From Helichrysum umbraculigerum (Eukaryota > Streptophyta > Magnoliopsida > Asterales > Asteraceae), in the NCBI GenBank assembly GCA_949592205.1, contig CATIUR010000006.1, forward strand, positions 67,514,001 to 67,578,000: DNA of 64,000 nt, read 5' to 3'. This document shows, piece by piece, positions 1 to 12,091 of the stretch. Numbering within the stretch: the stretch's first letter is position 1; each line of letters begins with the position of its first letter. A model generated the notes under the pieces. The model was not told the DNA's origin, did no database searches, and was given only the letters and a program-made list of their open reading frames with translations. The position numbers and the translations under genes were made by a program.

Positions 1-207
1 ATTTAGACGTCAATTAAAATTTTTTGATATTCAGACGCACGTAACAGCAATTTGCCATTAAAGATATTGTGGAAATATAGCATAGTCAATCACTTACAAA
101 AAAAAAAACAACAAATAATTTTTGTCTTCTTATTTTCAGACTCGACCATAGTCTTACCTTTCTTCTTTTCTCTAACTCATACGATCCGCATTCTTTGTAT
201 AATCAAG
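1..207 (-). other. ACX2 3' flank / probable 3' UTR
   Basis: AT-rich sequence directly downstream of the ACX2 stop codon. Part of it is probably the 3' UTR. I see no separate gene; a short plus-strand ORF here has no recognisable features. Confidence 0.5.
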
Positions 208-3200
208 CTAGAAGCCAACATATTGAGTGTACTCTGTATAAGCTTCACCTGGTGACTGCTTCCCGATCGGTGCCCTTGTCACATGATCGGGTAAATCAAA
301 CGCATCAACAAGTTCTTTAGCAATGTTCTTCACCTGAAAACTTAAATAATCTGCCAGCTTGTGGATTGCCTACACGTATAAAGAAAAAAGAGGGTGTTTC
401 ATTTGCGAATTTCAGATCATTTAAACAAGAGGGTGTTTCATTTGCCATTATTACCTTGGCTTTGTTAGGGGCGACATAGTCCACATTACGATAAGTTCCT
501 ATATCATTCCATATCCGATTCAAGGCATATAGATCACAAACAAGCTTCAAAGCAGCTCGAGAACTTTCATCTGGACAGCTGAATGATGACCGAGTATACG
601 GCAATGTCAGATCAGCAAGGATATCACAGGATGTGGTCATTTCAAGTTTTCAACCCATTAACTTATGAATAGATCAATTTGGGCTACGTTTAACGGTTTA
701 ACCACTAATGGGTCAAACCGCAAAATAATGAAACAAATATCTTAAATTGATACAGACAGGGGTCACTGAAAGTGTATTTTTTAATGCATATAACCTCCTA
801 AATCATTTTATTCAAAACATTAGATTACTTCAAAAATAATCCAGCTATTAATCATATTTAATTGTTTGAAGCACCAAATATTTGTAATATAAAAATAAAA
901 ACTTAAGATTCCGGGTCAATCTAACTCGAAAGGTCCTGTTTTGAAATGGACCATTGTGACCCATTACCCAACCCATCTGACCTTCCATTAAGCCACCTGT
1001 AACGTACAACTTAATAAAGGATAAATACAACTATTTATTGGATACCTCTTAACGGCTTCAATGAAGTTTTCAAGAATGACTGTTTCAATGTGGGATTCTG
1101 CAAGCGTCAAGAGATGATTCAAACATCTATTCCAAGCACCAAAGCTCCCAAGAGTCTTTGTATGTTTCTGTAGTCGGACAGCAGCACTCTGAAGCAACCG
1201 TGATGTTCGATACTGCACATATTAACGCCATCGATGTATTTAGTTTTTTATCTTAAAGAATAAAAATGTTGACTTAACAGATAGTATATGTAAAATGTTT
1301 AACTATTTGTCAGCAACGTCTAGAAGATCCGTCTACAGAGAATAACTGTTGACACAATTTATATACAAAAGAATCTCATTTGAGACCTCACAAGTAAAAC
1401 ATGAACTTTTTTGGGAAGGAATAAGTATTAACATTAATCTTAATATGCACTACTTCCAATGTCGTAAAGCAACAATTTTTTCATGTCTGATTACAAACAA
1501 AGAAAAAAGAAATCCATGCTTTCCTTACTGAAAATTTTAATCCAGATTTATCTATTAGAAATTATTTCAAGGAAGTCGATGGTACGAAGATTTTGGTCCA
1601 CCAGTGTCCTCAATTTTGTCTTGACATTTTAGTATATTGATTAGTAGAAACCATTATTAAACTGTGTCAAACAAAACATGGAGTATCACCACTTCATACA
1701 AGTAAAAGATTACCCTGAAAGCATCCAATTGGAATTTAGGATCTCGTAAATGATCTTCACCTTCCCACCTAGCAGTCACGGGGTTCGGCTGCGAAAGATA
1801 TGTATTCATCGACTCTCTCAAGTAGTTCCATGTAACAGCAAACGTCCCACCACGGAACTTCTCCTGGTACTGCTTCAGGAGATCACCCGCCACCTGAAAA
1901 TAAAGAAGCAAAAAGACAATACTTATTAATTTACTAAACTGAACCATAGCACATATTCAAGACGCATAAAGGTAGTTGGTACATGTCAATTTTGACCCGT
2001 TTACTTATGAATGGGTCGATTAAGGGTAGGTTTCCATCTCTAAAGTGGCAAACATGTAAATAGATCTAATCGGCCGACAGTTGCTAAAGTGTTCTTCTAT
2101 TACTTGAAATCTCATATAATAAATCATATTATTAAAAATAATAGTAAAAAATAATAAATCATGTAACATTTGACACGCTAACCACTTACAAAAAGTTCTA
2201 AAATTTAGCAAGGAGTGTTACTGGTCACCCTACCATATATGTTTCAACAATTCAACTTGTATTAACAAATTGCTTGTTTTGACCTGAACCCATGTAACAG
2301 AATATTCGTTAGATTAAAATTTAATTTTATTGGCAAAATAGTATTTCGGTTCAACCCACTTGTTCCGAAAGTACAAAAGGAATACCCACATTGACCAGGT
2401 ACCCGGCCTGCCCATTTGCAACCTCTATAGAAATTGTACCTGCTGTAAAAGTACAGTGTTGTCTCCTTCAAACGTCTGAAAAATATCATGATCATTCCTC
2501 AAGCTGCCAAATCGATTAACAGCTGCATAGCCATGGCCTCCACAAGCTTCCCTACAGATGCTTAATGACTTAGCCGTATATGAAGTCACATAAGATTTAA
2601 GCCCAGCTGAGAGTGCATGGACATCCGCTACCAATTGTTCATCATGGGTCTTCTTCATTTCAGCATACTTTTCAACCAAATGGACCGTGGCAAAATGAAA
2701 CGCATAAGTCGATGCCAACATTGGCATCAACTTATGTTGTTGAGATTGATAATCAAGGATGCTGATTTCAGGCTTCTTTGGAGGCCCAAACTGTTGTCTA
2801 AGTAACGAGTATCTAATTGCAATAGTGGCAGCAATTTTAAGTACACCAGTTGAGGTATAAGCAAGCCCAACTCGTCCACCTACAAGCTCACCTAAAGTGG
2901 CAGCAAATCGTTTATTAATAGTAGGAAGAGGACTTGTATAAGTTCCATCTCTTGACACGTCTCCAAACCGGTTAAGAAGATTATCTCGTGGAATTCTTAC
3001 ATCGTGAAATCTTAATGCACCATTGTCAACTCCATTTAGACCTACTTTATGTCCACAATCATTTATTTCAACCCCGGGAAGTGTTTTGTGGGTTTTTAGA
3101 TCACGTATTGGAACAATGAAAGCATGAACACCCATATCAGAAACACCCTTTTTGTCGTGTGTTAACATTAGTTTGGCGAAAACTGTTGCAAATTTTCCAT

Positions 3201-5071
3201 GAACTGCAGCATTTCCAATCCACCATTTGATGGCTCCATCATTTGGTGTGTTGATTATAAATTCATCCGTTATGGGATCGAAGGTAGCAACAGTTTGGAT
3301 GCCTTGAACATTTGAGCCTTAAGGTTGAAAAGAGACCATGTTAGTCATCAATTATATCCAAGTTTATGATCACAGGAGTACAGATGGAAATTTTGACACA
3401 CTTATATGTATATGGGTCAGCTCGGATTGTATTTGTTCGATAACGGGTCAAACTAGTAGAATTTAAAAAATAGCCACAGATCAAACGGCTCCGAATCGTC
3501 TAACTTGTATCCAAATGTTTATACTATTCTAATAATGTAGTTTTCTAAACATATTCAATATGTTATTTATTTATAAAAAAGGGACATAAAGTATTAGGGT
3601 GAGCGACCCGACCCGACCCTATCTTTAGCCATCATTACCCAACCCGTCCGTTTTTCCACTTCTATCAGGAGTTAAAAGAAAAAAAAATACCATGGTGAAG
3701 CTCTGTCATGGCAAAACAACCAAGATACTCTAAATTGTCAATGCCTTCAAAGTATTTATCCCTATGTTTCTTGGTACCCAAATTGAGCACGGAGCCTCCC
3801 CATAGACTGCAAACACACAGAATATTCTTTTACGTGAAATAGTATAATCTGGGATTTCCACAAAGCACACGCCATGTTAAGTGGCAAAGTTCTATATTTA
3901 TATCTTTAAGTTTATGTTTGGTCATATCTGCTAAAAATTGCAACCTACGTTTTTATTAAACCTTAATAAAGGACCCACTATGGCATTGTATGCCGCATTC
4001 AGAATAATAATCATAGATACATTATTTTTCCTCTCATATGTTTATGTTCTCTATCTTTTGCTAGAAAGTATACACCGTACTTCATCCATTACAAGTTATA
4101 TTGCTAATATCTTTCAAAAACCTGCAGTTTTTTTGCTTCAGTACACATAACTAAACAACTAACTTCAAGATCCATGCTTAAATCACAGGCACTAGCAAAC
4201 AGAGGTGAACGATTCAAGTACAATGTTTACATCAAATTAATCTACAGAATTCAGATTCATATTCAACATATATCCAAAAAAACAAATCAAATATTGCTCA
4301 TGTTCACATTTAGATACCACTTGAAAAAACAAACAAACAAAAACTAGCATTAGAATCATCATCTTGTACCAATCATCTTACAACACACATAACATTAATA
4401 GGTTAAATTATAGTATATCCACAACTCTCAACAATATACATACAAAATCAACCACAAAAGGCTACATAAATATAAATCCATATAACCCCACTACTAAAAA
4501 TATTTTTTTTGCTATCAAAACTGTCAAACTACTACCAAAATTAACAAAATATTCTTGTTTTACAAAAAAAAATACAGAACTTTACAGAAAAAAACTGCTA
4601 AAAAGGACTAAAGAATTACCTGTATTGAACACCCAATTTAATCCCAAGAGACATATCAACACTACCAACAGCTTCAACTATTGCAAAATACTTTACAGGA
4701 TCATCAACAACATATTTAAAAGGTCTAATTCCAGCTTCTCTAACAAGTCCCACTAATTGTTTCAAACAAAGTTCTCTGTAATCATCTTTCAATATCTCTA
4801 TCGGTGTTTGCAGATCACTTCTGGAATTAAAATACTCAAACACCTTTTCTTGTACATCTCTATGTTTCCCCCTTAAATAAGTCGTCAATTTTTCAGCGTC
4901 CACGTTCATTTTTGCACGGCCGCCGGAGCAAGGTTGAAGGTCAAGGTTGTTACGGTGTTCGGACGGTGGATTGAGGTGGAGGGAGAGGTTGCGGAGTCTT
5001 CGGGCGGTGGGTTGTTCATCGTCAACGGTATCGTTGACTTTGATTTGATTGGAATTGAGTGCAGATGACAT
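208..5071 (-). CDS. ACX2: Peroxisomal acyl-CoA oxidase 2 (long-chain), seven exons
   Basis: First step of peroxisomal beta-oxidation: oxidises long-chain acyl-CoA to trans-2-enoyl-CoA with FAD, giving H2O2. Exons on the minus strand are 4620-5071, 3691-3806, 2440-3317, 1714-1893, 1046-1212, 455-578 and 208-369. All introns are GT-AG, phases agree, and the total is 2079 nt (692 residues plus stop), the same length as I recall for Arabidopsis ACX2, which it resembles closely throughout. Residues 25-33 (RLRNLSLHL) fit the PTS2 import signal R-[LI]-x5-H-L. The motif TFEGDN near residues 471-476 holds the family's expected catalytic Glu (about E473). [10 protein letters not shown] precedes it. The C-terminus (YVGF) is not a PTS1. 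The start is the only Met giving the PTS2 its usual N-terminal place. No stop or frameshift seen. It is the only host gene in the window. Confidence 0.96.
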
Positions 5072-5141
5072 GTTTGATGAAATGTCTACAAAGGAAAAAA
5101 ATCAAGATTAGAAAGATGAAGAGAGAAGATGACGGTGGTGA

Positions 5142-5148
5142 TTATATA
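5142..5148 (-). promoter_or_regulatory. Possible ACX2 TATA box
   Basis: The minus strand reads CATATATAATC here, about 70 bases upstream of the ACX2 start codon. Spacing is tolerable for a short 5' UTR, but AT-rich context makes chance matches likely. No transcript evidence is available. Confidence 0.3.
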
Positions 5149-5228
5149 TGTCATATGTATAGTTGAAATTGAAGGATTATTTTTATAAATTATTTATTGA
5201 AAACTAGAAGATGAACGTGGAAGTATGG

Positions 5229-5231
<3 letters not shown>

Positions 5232-5268
<37 letters not shown>
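5232..5268. repeat. Homopolymer run, 37 T
   Basis: An uninterrupted run of T (A on the ACX2 strand) about 160 bp upstream of the ACX2 start codon. The exact length may be affected by sequencing or assembly error. It could be a poly(dA:dT) promoter tract or the tail of a retroposed sequence; no retroposon body was recognised beside it. Confidence 0.85.
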
Positions 5269-5271
<3 letters not shown>

Positions 5272-5315
5272 GTTATTGATTAATAACTCCATACAATATT
5301 AATTAATTAATCATA

Positions 5316-5570
5316 CTCCCTCCGTCCCAAAATAAGTGTCTCATTTGACTTTTCGGAGTCTTTTTTTCTTTATCTTTGACCGTAAATATTTTTATTTGTA
5401 TTATATAACACTTCATACAAAATATATGAATGAATTGAGTTTTAAATGTATTTTCATTGGTATAATTTTCATCAAATATTATATAACACAAAGAAAAATA
5501 TTTAAAGTCAAAGATGAAAAAAATAGACTCCGAAAAGTAAAATGGGACACTTATTTTGGAACGGAGGGAG
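5316..5570. mobile_element. Stowaway-type MITE (Tc1/mariner derived)
   Basis: The ends are inverted copies of CTCCCTCCGTCCC (one mismatch on the right), flanked by TA at 5314-5315 and 5571-5572, the expected Tc1/mariner target duplication. Complementarity runs well inside the ends (TIR of about 45-50 bp) and continues imperfectly almost to the centre, so the 255-bp element could fold into one long hairpin. The short ORFs inside are by-products of the palindrome. It lies about 245 bp upstream of the ACX2 start codon. Confidence 0.93.
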
Positions 5571-5572
5571 TA

Positions 5573-8253
5573 GATATTAAAAAATATAATTATAATAATG
5601 ATAATAAAAATATATAATATAATACGGTTAATATATTCTTACATAGTTCGTGTGTATTAACTGGTTAAAATTCAAGTAGTATACAATCAAACAATTTAAC
5701 CCACTAATGCTTAATGTTATCTACCTATCTATCTATCTATACCTATAAAGTATTTCACACTCTCTTTCTTAAACTCTTAAATTATAAATATGGTAAGTTA
5801 TTTAATACACCTCTCAAACTTTATCTCTTCATCCTTCACTTTTTCTAAATTATTTCTTATAACAAATATCAAGCAAATTAACTACTATTGTAACATTTTA
5901 CTTCCGGATCACTTTTTCCAATATTATTGATTGATTTTTCTTCATTTTGTTCTTCAAAAGCGACATATGATCGACAATCATTATGTTTTGTATTTAATTC
6001 CGTTGCATATGCGCGGGTATCCTACTATATTTTAATAATAACTTAGATTAATTCTTCTTACACAATTCGTATGTATATACAAATTTAAAATCTAATAAAT
6101 GATATAATAAAATAAAACTGGTGAGTGGTCGGTGTGAAATTGGAAGAATAGAAATGGGCACACATCTTGTACTTAAATGCAAAATAAATATATAAAGTTG
6201 ATGGTTATTCGTTTTAACATTTTAGGTAAACTGGTACGGGATAAAAAATTGTGATATCAACGGGGGTGATGATATCTACAACACACAAGTTGATACATAC
6301 ATTAAAACTGTGCTATGATATACTTATACTGCGTGTTAAAATACTTATACAGTATGGTATAAACATCAATTTTTGTGTTGTATATATGAACTCTCTGTCA
6401 ACGGCACCACATGTTGGTTGTTGACCAAAAAATCAACATTTAAATAAAATTACATATATTTTTCACATGGTATATGTACATTGATTATCGGAATATTAAT
6501 AACCATTGAAATTGAATTCGTCTGATTTTGATTAGGAGAATTGGAGAAACTATTAACAAATATTGGGTGATATTTATTCCATCTCAATTTATTTGTACAT
6601 TAGATAATTGCATACTTTTTAGGAAATCAAATTATAATTTCAATCGTTTGGAATTTAAAGTAAACAAGTATATAAAAACAAAAAATATTACTAGTATTAA
6701 TTTGATCGTAAGTCGTAACTATGGATGATACGTGCAAAAAATCTGTGTTTATATCTAGTTGACGTGGATTGGATGGATAACGTACAAGTTAATCCGGCAC
6801 GCAATCCAATACAAAAAAAGTCAAAAAAGGCCTGATTAAGACGCCATACCAAATATGGATCATTATTTCTATCTTATCCCTCTACTTTGAGGATTTCACT
6901 ATTTCAGTCCTTCAAGTTTCATTATATTAAATCTAGCATTCAGTCATAGGTCGAAGATGATTGCGACAGAAAGGATCCAAAAACACGTTTCAGGTGTAAG
7001 ATAAAGATTGTGGCCATAAGATAGATCAAAATGAAGCTGCATTTAGATTGCTAGATGTGAGAATTACACAACGACACTATTCTTAATCGATGTGAAAATG
7101 TGCGGAGAGACGGTTGTTATTTACTAATGAACGATTTGAAGCCACGTGCATTTGATCAACTTGTGGCCGGGTGCCAAGGCGTTAAGGATATGTAGGCCTA
7201 TAGGGAGGCTTGTAGTCTTGTAGACCTGCTGTTAAACAAGTTTGGCAGATTGAGAAACAAAAACAATCAATCGATGATGAATTCAAACACTTACAAAAAA
7301 AAGACAATAGTGTTTCAACACGATAGTTTTTTTAGACCGTAAAAGATAATTGCTACGTTGCGGTTCATAGATCATAAGTTAAGAGAGTACCATTTGTACC
7401 AGCTAGTAGAGCGTAACAGAAGATGTAAATTCAAGCCTCATTTTAAGAACACATGTATATAATAGATGCGCAGGCGTTTAAGATTTTGTGTCATCTCACA
7501 AAAAGACGAACTTCTTGTCACAAAAATGACATGTTTAGTTCGGCATATAATACATTTGATTGCTAAGCATGATCAAAGCAATTAGACGCATACTACTATA
7601 CCAGAAATAAAACATGGTTCAAAATCTAAATCAGGACCACAGTAGTAACAAAAGACCAGCAAGTAGGTGCAAGAAGCTATATGTTAATTTTGACCCAAAG
7701 GTGACTGCTCAAATGGTGATCGAAAATTTGAAATGAATACAAACTAGCAAATCTAACCAACTTTTATTTAGTCGATTTATATTATATGTGCAAAAATGAT
7801 CAATTGATATTGATTCTGCAATATCACTCTTATTTGATGAAACATTTGTTATTTTAGAGTTTATTAGTTACATACCCGTAAAAATCAAATACAAATGTAA
7901 TGAGCCGTGTGTATAGACTAGTTTAAACTCTACTTGTATTATATATGAAAAATGCAAAAATATGATCTATCTACACTCTACACTATATATTACAAGAGAG
8001 AGAGAATTAAGTATTCATTTTATTTTTAGTAACTTATAAACTAATTTCCAACATTAATAAATTAAAATTTTTAGTTTACTCCATGGATCTTACCTTAATA
8101 AAATAATTACCTAAATAGTGGAGAGATGATGATCAAATGTTTAAACTATCCCTTTATTCTTATTTCAGCAATCAATTAAATTTAATTTTCAAATATATAA
8201 GATACATACAAACATGGTTTATTTGTATTCACATAATGATTGTTAAACACTTC
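5573..8253. other. AT-rich intergenic region without recognised genes
   Basis: No ORF of convincing length or recognisable motif on either strand. It holds short CTAT repeats near 5724-5740 and many AT-rich low-complexity stretches. Decayed transposon sequence is likely but I could not identify the families. Confidence 0.6.
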
Positions 8254-8849
8254 ATCATTTATAAATTCGAATTTTGAATACTTTCTTTAACTTTTTTATT
8301 ATATATATGCACTATGTATTGTTAAATTGCTAATAGTAGTTTTAATTTTTCATTTTCAATTTATTATTTCTCCGATCAACAAATGTATTTTCACCGATTA
8401 ATTATAAATTTTTAAGTTTCGTGAATGCACACTAGATGTTCGACTAAATGTCTTTAAGGATTTAAACGGTTCTATCCCAAATGTAAGATTTACAATTTTA
8501 ATTTGGTTGGTTGTTCATTTTTTTATAAATCTCGAACCCCACATATGTGACCTATAGGTCACGGGTTCGGATCCATGCCTTTGCATATGTGGGTGATTTG
8601 TGGACATGTGATTTGTCCGGCGTTGATACTCATCTTGTGGGGTGGGGTAGACACGTACCATTAAAATATGGTACAGGAGTCGGGGATACCCTTCAATTTA
8701 CCTTTTTTTTTCCCAATCTATTATTTATTTTAAGTTTTTTTCCTAAAAAAATATTTTACACTTAGAGTCGATAAATTTCGATAAATATTTTTTCCTTTTT
8801 TTTTTGTTATATTAATTTTAGTTTTGTTGCTTGCTTGGATTTAATACAC
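8254..8849 (+). repeat. Direct repeat copy 1, with tRNA-like B box (SINE-like)
   Basis: First of two diverged ~0.6-kb direct repeats. It contains GGTTCGGATCC at 8564-8574, one mismatch from the RNA polymerase III B box GGTTCGAATCC, preceded by a GACCTATAGGTCAC segment. Further on are a shared segment around GGTACAGGAGTCGGGGATACC and T-rich tracts. Boundaries are approximate. It may be a SINE-derived unit inside a larger duplicated segment. Confidence 0.6.
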
Positions 8850-8886
8850 TGTGAGCTTTGTTATTGTATACAGCGATCTCAATTCA

Positions 8887-9447
8887 TCATTTATAAATCG
8901 AATTTGAATATTTTCTTTAAAAAATTTTATTATATATATACACTATGTATTGTTAAATTGCTAATAGTAGTTTTAAATTTTCATTTTTAACTTATTTTTT
9001 CTCTGATCATCAAATGTATTTTCATCGATTAATTATTAATTTTCAAGTTTCGTGAATTTACACGAGATATTCAACTAAACGTCTCCAAGGATTTCAACTT
9101 TATATCCCAAATGTAAGATTTATAATTTTGATTTGGTTAGTTGTTCATCTTTTTTATAAATCTCAGACCCACATATGTGACCTATATGTGATGGGTTCGA
9201 ATCCGTGTCTTGGCTTATGTGAGGTGCACACGTACATTTGCGGGGTGGGGCGAACACGTACACTAAAATATGGTACAGGAGTCAGGGATACCCTCCAAAT
9301 TACCTTTTTTTCCCTCATTTATTATTTAGTTTAAGTTTTATCCTAAAAAAATATTACACTTAGAGTCGATAAATTTCTGATAGATATTTTTTTCCTTTTT
9401 TTTGGTTATATTAACTTTAGTTTTGTTGTTTGCTTAGATTTAATACA
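8887..9447 (+). repeat. Direct repeat copy 2, with exact B box (SINE-like)
   Basis: Second copy of the preceding repeat, similar along its whole length with scattered substitutions and small indels. It holds an exact GGTTCGAATCC at 9194-9204. No convincing A box was found in either copy, so Pol III transcription is an inference. The spacer between copies is under 50 bp, so the pair looks like an old tandem duplication. Confidence 0.6.
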
Positions 9448-9877
9448 ATAATGTGATATTGCAGTGTAGTCTTTGGATTTAACATCATGCAAATAGTTTT
9501 TTTTCCTATCTTTTTTGTGAATTATGAACCTGTTATTATATATGGCTAGCCTTATTATCACAACAATCCAAATTACAATGGCAACTTTCTAAAAAGGGAA
9601 AATAATTTCAATATACCAAATAACTCGATAATAAAAACGTAACATGCCTTTGCATAATAAAAGAGTTGCATTTTAACTTTTATTAAGAAAAAAATGAAAC
9701 ATTAGATTATTTTAAATATGAGTGTATGGTCCGTGAAGAAAATCATAATATTGTCGTGATGGATCATTTTTTTGATATGTTTTTAACCAAATATAACATG
9801 CAACTCATTTACTATGCAACATCATCTTATATTACTTATCAACTTTTTAGTATTACATGTTTCTCTTATCACATACT
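9448..9877. other. AT-rich spacer before element B
   Basis: No gene recognised. The five bases before element B are ATACT, the expected left copy of B's target duplication; the matching copy should lie beyond the right edge of the window. Confidence 0.5.
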
Positions 9878-10974
9878 TGTTTTGGTCAAAAATTACTAAA
9901 AGCAATTAAGTGATCAAAATTAGTTTGTGAGGTCAGGTGTAAAAATTACTATCAAGATAATTACGCCTTTACACGATTATCTCTATTAGTAAGTCAATAT
10001 TTTGTATTAAAAAGATTGATTAAATCCGTGAATCCTTGTTGAACAAACGAGTTAATATCAAAAGTTAAGAGCAGATTAAGGATAATTGCTATTTGATGAT
10101 AAAAATGTAAGTAAAATGTAATTGAAGCAAAATTAATGACAAATAAGCAAAAACGACACGATGATGTACGAGGAAAGCCCTTAATCAAGGTTGATCGCCG
10201 GCACAAAACCTCGGGAAGGATCAAACGATCCTTGCCTTTGTAAATCTTATTAAAATAAAAGTAACGAATTACAAAGTAAGAGCACAAGGATGATCGGCTA
10301 AGTGATTATATGTGAATCTAGCTAAGGGTTGGTGAAATGATCGTAAAATAAAGAAATAGCAGAGTGTTTATGTGATTTGCAGGTGTGTGTAGTGATTATT
10401 CGTTAACCTAATCGATCACCCAAGCCTCGTTTAAATACTAAGAACGTATAACAATAATTCCGAAATATCAGGGATCCTCCGAGGAATGATGAAGACCACC
10501 AACGTCTCTTTTGACTCCATTCCGCACGTGCATGAGACTTCGTCTTCTCCAAATCGTATCAAAGCCTTGCCACATAATCCGGAGCATATCTCATTAACGC
10601 GTTTCTCCCAAGACCTGGTCAACACTTAAGAAAAATAGACACGTTAATCAACTCATGATCCTGAACTAATACAGGTCCAGGATCCTGAGTTATGCGTACT
10701 TCATAATATACTTAGGATCCTTACTTAAGGATCCTCCACGTTCAGTATCCTGCTTGACAATGTTAGATAAACATATTCTGGCTAGGATCCTACAAGATAA
10801 ATAACCAGAATATATCCAGGATCCTTACCTATATCAGTGATCCTGAAAACAAACTTACATACCATCATTATCCTCATATACGAATAAAAAATGTAAATGA
10901 CTTTCATACCTGGGAGACGTGCATATGATGCAAGTAAGGATCCTGCAAAGGTTAGTGAAAATCTACCCACAATA
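9878..10974 (-). repeat. Element B 3' LTR
   Basis: This is the reverse complement of the element A LTR, with the same length (1097 bp) and clear divergence. Read on the minus strand, the left boundary ends in CCAAAACA and the right boundary starts TATTGTGGG (TG lost to one substitution). The adjoining minus-strand CTTCGGGGGCAAT-like sequence (CGGGGGCAAT at 10975-10984) is the polypurine tract expected just before a 3' LTR. GGATCC motifs are frequent. Confidence 0.92.
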
Positions 10975-11260
10975 ATTGCCCCCGAAGTTGTAACGTTTTC
11001 AAGGATCCTTAAACGTTATAACTTCCCAAGATAACCGCTTAAATCGTGTTAGGTGAGATATTTTACGTGTATCGGAGACCGTGTCCAAACTGTAATGATA
11101 ACATTTAACCCTTATCACATCAAACCGTCATCACCACATCACACAAGTCCCATTATCTTTCATCCTTCTTTTTCGCCATTTCAATCCTTAAATATTCCGT
11201 AACCTAATTCCATCCCCCATTCTCAACAAGAACAATCGGAACAATTAAAGGAGATCAACC
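10975..11260 (+). promoter_or_regulatory. Leader between B LTR and its antisense gene
   Basis: This 286-bp stretch holds B's polypurine tract and then the presumed 5' leader of the plus-strand antisense gene (CAACAAGAACAATCGG then AAAGGAGATCAACC before ATG). Transcription toward the gene would have to start here or inside the LTR, which implies antisense promoter activity of the 3' LTR. This is inferred from position only. Confidence 0.45.
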
Positions 11261-12091
11261 ATGTCAGGTATCTTTCTTCCTTTTCTTCCTTTTCTGTTTA
11301 TATCTTCTTTCTCCTTTGCTCTAAACTCTTTCATATTCTTCCAGTGCATTTCAGTTTATCCGACATTGATTCAGAGATCCCATCCAAAAAAGAGGCAACT
11401 AAAATCAGAGCTTCCAGTTTCAAACCTCTTCCAACACATTTTCTCTCCAAAAAGAGAAAAGTTGAAGATTTATACGATATCGACAATCCTTCTTCCAATC
11501 TTTTGATAGTAAGACCCCCTCCTTTTAACTCCTTTTAAATAAAGAAAAGCCCAATACTAATTCTTTCATGAGGCTGCAGATGTGATGATAGAAGAATACG
11601 TTGATAAAGTCAAAACGGTAGATGCTCTGACATTTGCTCTTAACAAGGGAACTCGTGAGTTGGAAAAGGCCAAGCGAAAAATCGAGGATCTCAAAGTCAA
11701 GCTTGCCGACAAATCCGGTCGTGAAGAAGGATCCAATACAAACACCAATCTACTGGAAGAGATGAAAAGAGATGCCACTATTGCTGTGTTGGAATCCAAG
11801 ATTCATATGGCCACAGAGGCTGCCGAAAAAGGGCTAGACGCTAGCCTGTGGGATGTCAAGGGCTGGAAAGACAAACTAGCAAGGATGAAAGACGATTACC
11901 CCTCAAATCCATACTTCATTGGTCTCGGAAGACCATGGATTCAAAAGGGGAAATCAACCAAAGCTCCCAAGCCAATAGCCCCTGAAACAGTAACCAAAGG
12001 CGAAGCGTCCAATTCCAGAAACATTGAGAAAGCGGTTGCAGCCGTTGACTTAGCCGATAGTGAAGGATCCTCAGGCGAGGAAGGTATCTGA
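11261..12091 (+). CDS. Element B antisense gene, short three-exon form (coiled coil)
   Basis: Predicted exons are 11261-11267, 11345-11508 and 11573-12091: 690 nt, 229 residues, phases consistent. The acceptors are TTCTTCCAG and TTTCATGAG; the donors are GTATCT and GTAAGA. It is antisense to B's pol and sits between pol and the 3' LTR. The protein resembles the C-terminal half of the antisense gene of element A: a basic KKRKVED patch, then a Lys/Glu-rich helical region likely to form a coiled coil, then an acidic end (SEGSSGEEGI). It lacks A's N-terminal domain, and its start ATG aligns with the CATATG just before A's second donor. No stop inside. Antisense ORFs in this position are known in Tat-lineage elements such as Grande. 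Function unknown. Confidence 0.72.

Noticed and set aside
5724..6025. Possible Helitron (TCTATCTATACCTATAAAG start, CGCGGGTATCC near the end)
   Set aside because: The start resembles plant Helitrons, but no clean terminal hairpin plus CTAG end was found, and the CTAT repeat alone could give the match.
6840..7700. Possible decayed coding sequence in the intergenic region
   Set aside because: No frame stays open and no motif could be recognised on either strand.
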